DNA from: Rhizobium skierniewicense
GTDB taxonomy: Bacteria; Pseudomonadota; Alphaproteobacteria; Rhizobiales; Rhizobiaceae
Length of the DNA: 64,000 nt
Direction of reading: 5' to 3'
Assembly (NCBI RefSeq): GCF_014196515.1
Contig: NZ_JACIDV010000006.1
Coordinates: 284,059-348,058 of the forward strand
Each line of letters opens with the position of its first letter. The stretch's first letter is position 1. Under the pieces are notes generated by a model. It did not search any database and was not told the DNA's origin. It saw only the letters and a list, made by a program, of their open reading frames with translations. A program made the position numbers and the translations under genes. Below, piece after piece: positions 58,901 to 64,000 of this stretch.

Positions 58901-60208
58901 TCACTTGTCTTTATTATCGTCCATAATGTCGCGAGGCCAGACAACTGTGACCCTTGCCCCTGCGGCATCTGGTCCGCGGTTCTCGAAGTTCAGCGTCGCC
59001 CCGGAGCGCTCGAGCAGCGTCTTTGCAATGAACAGTCCCAAGCCCAGACCGCCAGCACGGGTCACATCCTGACGCTTGGTGACATAGGGCTCACCGATCC
59101 GCGCCAGAATATCCGGTGCGTAGCCCTGGCCGTCATCCTCGATCGTCACCTTCACCTGCTGCGCATCATGCTCGACCGTCACCGTTACCGATTCGCGCGC
59201 ATAATCGACCGCGTTCTCCAGCAAATTGCCGAGGCCATAGAGAATGCCGGCATTGCGTGCGCCGACCGGCTCACCGCTTCGACCGCTCTTTTCGACAAGT
59301 CGAAGCTTGATGCCGAATTCCCGGTGCGGTGCCATGACCTCCTCGATGAGCGAGGAGAGCGGAAGCTTGCGCAGATGCTCTTCACCCTCGGCAGATAGTG
59401 ACGTCAACCGCCGGAGAATATCGCGGCATCGTTGGCTCTGGCTGCGCAACAGCGCCACGTCTTCGCGAAAGCGCTCATCATTGCCAAGCTCCCGCTCCAT
59501 TTCCTTGGCCACGACACTGATCGTCGCCAGCGGCGTGCCAAGCTCGTGCGCCGCCGCCGCCGCCAGCCCATCCAGCTGAGACAGGTGCTTTTCCCGCTCC
59601 AGAACCAGCTCCGTGGCCGCCAGCGCATCCGCCAGCTGGTTTGCCTCATGCGAGACTCGATAGGCGTAAAAGGCGGCAAACAGCATCATGGCGACAATGG
59701 AGCACCATATGCCGATATGGATGATGAGTTGGATCGGCAATGTTTCGCCCGGGTACCAGGGAACCGGGAAGGGGGAGAATGCGATGGCCGTGACGCAAAC
59801 CAGGGCAAAGATCAGCAGCATCAATGAGTGCTTCATCGGCTGCGATGCAAACGCAATGATGACCTGTACGCAGATCAGCGGCGCAAACGGGTTGGAAAGC
59901 CCGCCGGTAATGTAGATCAACGCCGTCAGTTGCAGTAGGTCGAAGGCTAGAAGAAGGGTCGCTTCCCAGGGCTCGAGCCGATAGGTTGCCGGAAAGCGTG
60001 CCGACAGGAAGAGGTTTGCGACGGCAAGCGCCCCGATCAACACGGCGCAGGTCAAAAGAGGCAGCGGGAAATTCAGCCCGAAGGCAACGATCAGGATCGT
60101 TGCGCTCTGCCCTACCACGGCCAGCCAGCGCAACCAGACAATGGTTTGCAGACGGATGTGACGGCTGGCACGGCCAAGCCGGGTGTTTTCTTCTGGCTGG
60201 GCTACCAT
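58901..60208 (-). CDS. actS: redox sensor histidine kinase ActS (RegB/PrrB family)
   Basis: Six-helix membrane sensor kinase. Two family-specific features are intact: the quinone-binding GGLSNPF motif (residues 102-108) and the redox-active cysteine, here Cys261 in SQRCRDIL. The H box is AAAAHELGTPLATISVVAKE with His221, and the HATPase has DDGQGYAPDI and GGLGLGLFIAKTLLERSG. ATG 60208 gives 435 residues; the frame runs on to 60340 but not with conserved sequence. It is upstream of actR on the same strand. Confidence 0.95.
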   Translation of the reverse strand: MVAQPEENTRLGRASRHIRLQTIVWLRWLAVVGQSATILIVAFGLNFPLPLLTCAVLIGALAVANLFLSARFPATYRLEPWEATLLLAFDLLQLTALIYITGGLSNPFAPLICVQVIIAFASQPMKHSLMLLIFALVCVTAIAFSPFPVPWYPGETLPIQLIIHIGIWCSIVAMMLFAAFYAYRVSHEANQLADALAATELVLEREKHLSQLDGLAAAAAHELGTPLATISVVAKEMERELGNDERFREDVALLRSQSQRCRDILRRLTSLSAEGEEHLRKLPLSSLIEEVMAPHREFGIKLRLVEKSGRSGEPVGARNAGILYGLGNLLENAVDYARESVTVTVEHDAQQVKVTIEDDGQGYAPDILARIGEPYVTKRQDVTRAGGLGLGLFIAKTLLERSGATLNFENRGPDAAGARVTVVWPRDIMDDNKDK

Positions 60209-60226
60209 CCGCCCGTCTCCTCTAAA

Positions 60227-60266
60227 GCATGTGTTTCTCTTAAGCGGTTTTGCGATAAACACATGC
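60227..60266. repeat. palindromic intergenic repeat between hrpB and actS
   Basis: GCATGTGTTT (60227-60236) and AAACACATGC (60257-60266) form a perfect 10-bp stem around a 20-base loop that contains CTTAAGCGGTTTTGCG. It sits in the short gap between the hrpB stop and the actS start. The composition resembles the rhizobial intergenic repeat family. Confidence 0.65.
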
Positions 60267-60279
60267 GAAAAATGAACAG

Positions 60280-62757
60280 CTACGTTCCGCGCGGCTTCAC
60301 GCGATTGGTGGGTTGCGCCGAGGCAGGGTCTTCCGGCCATGGGTGGCGTGGGTAGCGTCCACGCATGTCGGCCCGCACGTCCTTCCAGGAGCCGGACCAG
60401 AAACCGGGCAGATCCCGCGTGGTCTGTATCGGCCTGTGGGCGGGCGAGGTCAATTCCAGCAGCAGTGGCAATTTGCCGCCTGCAACAGCGGGGTGTTGCT
60501 TCAGCCCGAACAGTTCCTGCACGCGGATGGTGATCGTCGGATCTTCTCCATCATAGCTGATGGGGTGCCTCTGGCCGGTCGGCGCCTCGAAATGGGTCGG
60601 CAGCAGTTTCGGCAGTTCCCGCTGTGCTGCATGCGGGACAAGCGACAGAAGCCCGTCCATGATGCCACTGGGCCTGATTTCCTGAAGGCTTCTGGCGTCA
60701 TGCTGATAAGGGATGAACCATTCGTCCAGACGCGCGACAAGAGACACATCGGATGTATCCGGCCACGGCTCACCAATCGTTCTGTGCAAAAAGCCCAGCC
60801 GCTGGCGCAACTGTTGTGCCTCTTTGGAGAAAGACAGGATGGCCAGCCCATGGTCCCGAATACCGTTGGCCAGCGCGACAGCGGCTTTTTCACCGCCTGG
60901 TTTGCCAAGCGGTGTCTCCTCCAGAACGATGGCCCCGATACGGGTGACACGACGGGCACGGACCTGGCCGCTGGCTTTGTCGAAAAACAGCTGGTCCTCT
61001 GTGTAGATCGCATCGGGCACGTGCTCTTCCACATCTTCGCGACGTATCGAGGCCGCTGCTAGAATGCGAGGCTGCGCGGCACGCCCTGTCACATCGGCCA
61101 CGACGAGCATTTTCTCCGTGGCAAGACGTTCCGTTTCGGCAAGTTCGGCCCCCCGGCCGTTTGCCATCACGTAACGTCCGCGCGCGCCGCGTTGAAACGC
61201 GATGCGATCGGGATAGGCATGCAGCAGAAGTTCGCCCGCTGTGACGGGCACGGGGGTGTCTTCACGTGCATTCCCGACAGAGGAGGCAATCCGTCTGGCG
61301 AGACCCTTGGCCGCTGCGGCTCGATCGCCTTTCTCGTGCCTGAAACGCCGAAGCCTTTCCTCCAGGTCGATATCGCTGCCGCCGAGCCCCTGTTCGGTCA
61401 GGAGCACAGCCAGCATGGCTGCCTCATTGCCATGTCCAGCGTCGTGGGCCGCAATCACCATGGCAGACAGCCGAGGGGGAATAGTCAATTCGCGCATTTT
61501 CCTGCCGCGCGGTGTTATGGCCATCGTCGCATCCAGCGCGCCAAGATTGGTCAGGAGCGCGCGGGCTTCCATGAGCGCGGTCTGCGGTGGTTGATCCAGA
61601 AATGCCAGCGAAGCTGGATCGGTTACACCCCAATGGGCAAGATCGAGCGCAAGGCCCGAGAGGTCGCTCGCCAGGATCTGGGGCGGGGTGAAAGCGGGAA
61701 GCGCAGCCGTCTGACCCGCATGCCACAGCCGAATGGCGATACCGGGTTCGGTTCGCCCGGCACGACCCGCCCGCTGATCGGCAGAGGCGCGCGACACCTT
61801 CACCGTCTCAAGTCGTGTCATGCCGGTCGATGGCTCAAACACTGGCAGGCGTTGCAAACCGCTATCGATCACAACCCGCACACCATCGATGGTAATAGAG
61901 GTCTCGGCAATCGACGTTGCCAAGACGATTTTACGTTGACCCGGCTCGGTCGGCCTGATGGCCGCATCCTGCTCCCTCTGGGGAAGGTTGCCGTAAAGCG
62001 GAATGACATGTGTGTCTTTGCCGAACCGGCCCTCCAGGCGTTCCAGCGTGCGCGTGATTTCAGCCTGTCCAGGCAGAAAGGCAAGGATCGATCCGCTCTC
62101 TGTATCATGCGCTTCCGCAATTGCCCGGGCAACCTTGTCTTCTATCCGGTCCTGCCCCGTTCGGTCATCGTAGCGGATATCGATCGGAAAACTGCGGCCC
62201 AGACTTTTGATAACAGGCGCATCTGTCAGCAAACCGCTGACCCGTTCCACATCCAGCGTCGCCGACATGACGAGGATGCGGAGATCTTCGCGAAGCCCGG
62301 CCTGCACGTCCAGCGCCAGCGCCAGACCGAAGTCGCCATCGAGGGAGCGTTCGTGGAATTCATCGAAAATGACGGTGGAGATACCGGATAGTTCAGGATC
62401 GTCCAGAACCATGCGGGCAAAAACACCTTCGGTCACCACTTCTATCCGGGTTTTCGCCGAGACGCGGTTGTCCAGCCGCATACGGTAGCCCACGGTTTCG
62501 CCGACGGCCTCGCTGAGCAAAGACGCCATGCGGCTGGCGGCAGCACGAGCCGCGAGCCTTCGAGGCTCCAGCAGAATGATCTTGCCGTCACCGCGCCATG
62601 GCTGATCCAGCAAGAAGAGCGGCACCAGCGTCGTCTTGCCCGCACCCGGTGGTGCAGACAGCACAGCCTGTCGTCTTTTTGCCAGCGCCTCGCCAATGTT
62701 GGTCAGCACCTCTGTGACCGGCAGGCTGGGCAACGTTTGCTCTGTCATATGTGTCAT
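60280..62757 (-). CDS. hrpB: ATP-dependent helicase HrpB
   Basis: DExH-box RNA helicase family protein of 825 residues. Walker A SAPPGAGKTTLVPLF and motif II VIFDEFHERSLDGD are near the N-terminus. SATLDVERV (motif III), IVLATSIAETSITIDGVRVVID (motif V) and RASADQRAGRAGRTEPG (motif VI) complete the helicase core; the long C-terminal HrpB-specific domain ends NRVKPRGT. Its cellular role is not well defined in bacteria. It starts 5 bases after the ornithine-cyclodeaminase-family stop. Confidence 0.95.
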   Translation of the reverse strand: MTHMTEQTLPSLPVTEVLTNIGEALAKRRQAVLSAPPGAGKTTLVPLFLLDQPWRGDGKIILLEPRRLAARAAASRMASLLSEAVGETVGYRMRLDNRVSAKTRIEVVTEGVFARMVLDDPELSGISTVIFDEFHERSLDGDFGLALALDVQAGLREDLRILVMSATLDVERVSGLLTDAPVIKSLGRSFPIDIRYDDRTGQDRIEDKVARAIAEAHDTESGSILAFLPGQAEITRTLERLEGRFGKDTHVIPLYGNLPQREQDAAIRPTEPGQRKIVLATSIAETSITIDGVRVVIDSGLQRLPVFEPSTGMTRLETVKVSRASADQRAGRAGRTEPGIAIRLWHAGQTAALPAFTPPQILASDLSGLALDLAHWGVTDPASLAFLDQPPQTALMEARALLTNLGALDATMAITPRGRKMRELTIPPRLSAMVIAAHDAGHGNEAAMLAVLLTEQGLGGSDIDLEERLRRFRHEKGDRAAAAKGLARRIASSVGNAREDTPVPVTAGELLLHAYPDRIAFQRGARGRYVMANGRGAELAETERLATEKMLVVADVTGRAAQPRILAAASIRREDVEEHVPDAIYTEDQLFFDKASGQVRARRVTRIGAIVLEETPLGKPGGEKAAVALANGIRDHGLAILSFSKEAQQLRQRLGFLHRTIGEPWPDTSDVSLVARLDEWFIPYQHDARSLQEIRPSGIMDGLLSLVPHAAQRELPKLLPTHFEAPTGQRHPISYDGEDPTITIRVQELFGLKQHPAVAGGKLPLLLELTSPAHRPIQTTRDLPGFWSGSWKDVRADMRGRYPRHPWPEDPASAQPTNRVKPRGT

Positions 62758-62762
62758 GCCAC

Positions 62763-63716
62763 TCAGGAATTCGGGTTTGCCGTCACGCTTTCATAGGCAA
62801 GGATCGCCCCCGCGAGATCCTCCAGCGCAGCGCCCACGGATTTGAACAGGGTGATCTCATTCTCGCTCTGGCGGCCCTTGTGGCGACCAGTCACCAGATC
62901 GGAAAGCTCGGCGCGAATGTCGTCACGCTGGATAATACCCGCTTGGAGAGGCTGGACGATATCGCCACCCTCCTTCAATGCGCCCTCGACTGTATCGACA
63001 TAAACAGTGGCGCGTCTGACCGCCACATCGTCGCTCTCGCGCATCGTGGGCTTGAATGCGCCGACCAGATCGAGATGTGCACCCGGCTTTAGCCAGTCCC
63101 CCTTGATCAGGGGCTCATGGGACAAGGTCGCGCAAGAAATGATGTCTGCTTTCCGAGCGACCTCTTCAAGATCGTCGCATGCGCTGGCATTGAACCCATG
63201 CTGCCGCGCCTCTTCAGCGGTCTTTTCAGCTGAAGCAGCATTGCGCCCCCATATCTGGAAAGATGTGAGATTGCGGGTCGTGGCATGGGCCTGAATGAGA
63301 TTGAGGGACAGACGCCCCGTTCCAACCATCAACATCGACGACGCGTCCTCACGCGAAAGATATTTGGCAGCGAGCGCCGATGTCGCTGCCGTGCGCCGCG
63401 CCGTGAGCTCTCCACCTTCGATGACAGCCAGCATCTCACCGGTCTTGGCCGACGACAAAAGATAGGTTCCGAAGATGGCCGGCAATGAGCGTAGGCTGTT
63501 GTCAGGAAAGACAGAGAGTATCTTCACCCCCATATAAGAGCCGGGTACCCAGGCGGGCATCATCAGCAGGGTAGCGTCGCTTTCCCCAGGGACCTCAACC
63601 TCGTGATGATGGCGCACCGGCATAATGCATCTGCCCTGAAACATCGTCTCGATCGCATCGATAAGAGCTGGCCAATGCAGGGCATGGCGGGTTTCTTCGA
63701 CATTGAGAACAAGCAT
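62763..63716 (-). CDS. ornithine cyclodeaminase / mu-crystallin family protein
   Basis: NAD(P)-binding protein of 317 residues, family of ornithine cyclodeaminase, ketimine reductases and related enzymes. N-terminal half has HHEVEVPGESDATLLMMPAW and GVKILSVFPDN; the Rossmann part includes MLMVGTGRLSLNLIQAHA and DIISCATLSHEPLIKGDWL. The first glycine loop is GTGRLS rather than the common GTGxQA, so substrate and even ornithine activity are uncertain. It lies directly upstream of hrpB, suggesting co-transcription without an obvious functional link. Confidence 0.85.
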   Translation of the reverse strand: MLVLNVEETRHALHWPALIDAIETMFQGRCIMPVRHHHEVEVPGESDATLLMMPAWVPGSYMGVKILSVFPDNSLRSLPAIFGTYLLSSAKTGEMLAVIEGGELTARRTAATSALAAKYLSREDASSMLMVGTGRLSLNLIQAHATTRNLTSFQIWGRNAASAEKTAEEARQHGFNASACDDLEEVARKADIISCATLSHEPLIKGDWLKPGAHLDLVGAFKPTMRESDDVAVRRATVYVDTVEGALKEGGDIVQPLQAGIIQRDDIRAELSDLVTGRHKGRQSENEITLFKSVGAALEDLAGAILAYESVTANPNS

Positions 63717-63907
63717 GTGGCGGCTCCGATCTGATGAACAGGGGAGACCTTAGCAATCTGGCACGACTGGGTGAAGGGAAGGGCGCGCAATGCCATGGAA
63801 ATCGGGGGGATTTGTGAGCCGAAAACAGGCAGCACAGAAGAATCCCCAAAATACCTCAATTAAATCAACATCTTATACATTTTCTTTATTTTTATGAATT
63901 GGGTGTG

Positions 63908-63937
63908 TTGACTTGTTTGATTGGTGTCCTCTATAAG
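63908..63937 (+). promoter_or_regulatory. strong promoter, probable rrn P1
   Basis: TTGACT (63908-63913) and TATAAG (63932-63937) with an 18-base spacer. The upstream 50 bases (63850-63900) are very AT-rich, like an UP element. It points out of the window to the right. Confidence 0.7.
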
Positions 63938-64000
63938 TCCGCTCACTGACGAGGGCGGCGGCGCTGCTAGCGACGATGTCCTTCGTTCTGGAGAAAACTG
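63938..64000 (+). other. probable 5' leader of an rRNA operon (16S gene beyond the window)
   Basis: The GC-rich leader after the promoter (GAGGGCGGCGGCGCTGCTAG and the bases following) is of the type that precedes 16S rRNA in Rhizobiaceae, and no open frame begins there. The 16S sequence itself is not in the window, so this is inference from context. Confidence 0.55.

Noticed and set aside
61262..61270. CACGTG within hrpB as a further parS site
   Set aside because: Only the centre and the left TTC match; the right arm reads GCATTC, not GAAACA. The same applies to CACGTG at 36405 in divL and 42655 in chvG.
61192..62391. Plus-strand open frame of 399 codons opposite hrpB
   Set aside because: Fully antisense to conserved helicase motifs; no domain seen.

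Overview
This window is a core chromosomal segment of an alphaproteobacterium of the Rhizobiaceae, most like the Agrobacterium/Allorhizobium group. The evidence is the ChvI-ChvG-HprK-EIIA-HPr block facing pckA, the ActS/ActR (RegB/RegA) pair, a DivL-type kinase with tyrosine in place of the phospho-histidine, a TsaE-AmgK fusion, and a candidate chromosome origin between hemE and ppsR, as in other alphaproteobacteria. Almost every gene is housekeeping. I see no insertion sequence, prophage, CRISPR array, tRNA gene or genomic island.

Layout. 1-6420 (minus strand, reading away from the origin): mnmG, mnmE, rho, hemJ, hemE. 6421-6826: candidate oriC with two perfect DnaA boxes, a third weaker one and an AT-rich direct-repeat stretch. 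6827-10433 (plus): ppsR, maf, aroE, coaE, dnaQ, mostly overlapping. 10519-11598 (minus): secB and fxsA. 11851-17200 (plus): a Tim44-like protein, mltA, an Smr protein, an XRE regulator and gyrB. 17317-17919 (minus): a nitroreductase. 18119-26280 (plus): a FAH-family hydrolase, intracellular PHB depolymerase, a zinc metallopeptidase, then trpF-trpB-trpA-accD-folC. 26347-43885 (minus): trxA, addA, addB, murU-like, tsaE-amgK, divL, ahcY, HPr, EIIA, hprK, chvG, chvI. 44225-46483 (plus): pckA and arfB. 46549-51215 (minus): coaA, hisE, hisF, hisA, hisH, a DUF2628 membrane protein and hisB. 51413-56734 (plus): hslV, hslU, a DUF1402 protein and glcB. 56881-63716: an L,D-transpeptidase (minus), mmcB (plus), then actR, actS, hrpB and an ornithine-cyclodeaminase-family gene (minus). 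The right end holds a strong promoter and the start of what looks like an rRNA operon leader; the 16S gene lies beyond the window.

How it fits together. Origin biology dominates the left half: oriC, gyrB, dnaQ, and five copies of a palindrome matching the ParB-binding site parS, at 1930, 8278, 17225, 21163 and 45848. Two lie inside coding overlaps or stop codons and one is built into a terminator stem. Cell-wall functions recur (MltA, MurU, AmgK, an L,D-transpeptidase, and a DUF1402 protein that I read as a lytic-transglycosylase-like fold). Three regulatory systems are present: DivL (cell cycle), ChvG/ChvI with an incomplete PTS (acid and envelope sensing, carbon state), and ActS/ActR (redox).

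No clearly new multi-gene system is visible. The items most worth a second look are the parS cluster, the zinc-ribbon-less AccD, the DUF1402 protein, the operator upstream of ahcY, the DUF2628 membrane protein inside the his cluster, and three palindromic intergenic repeats.
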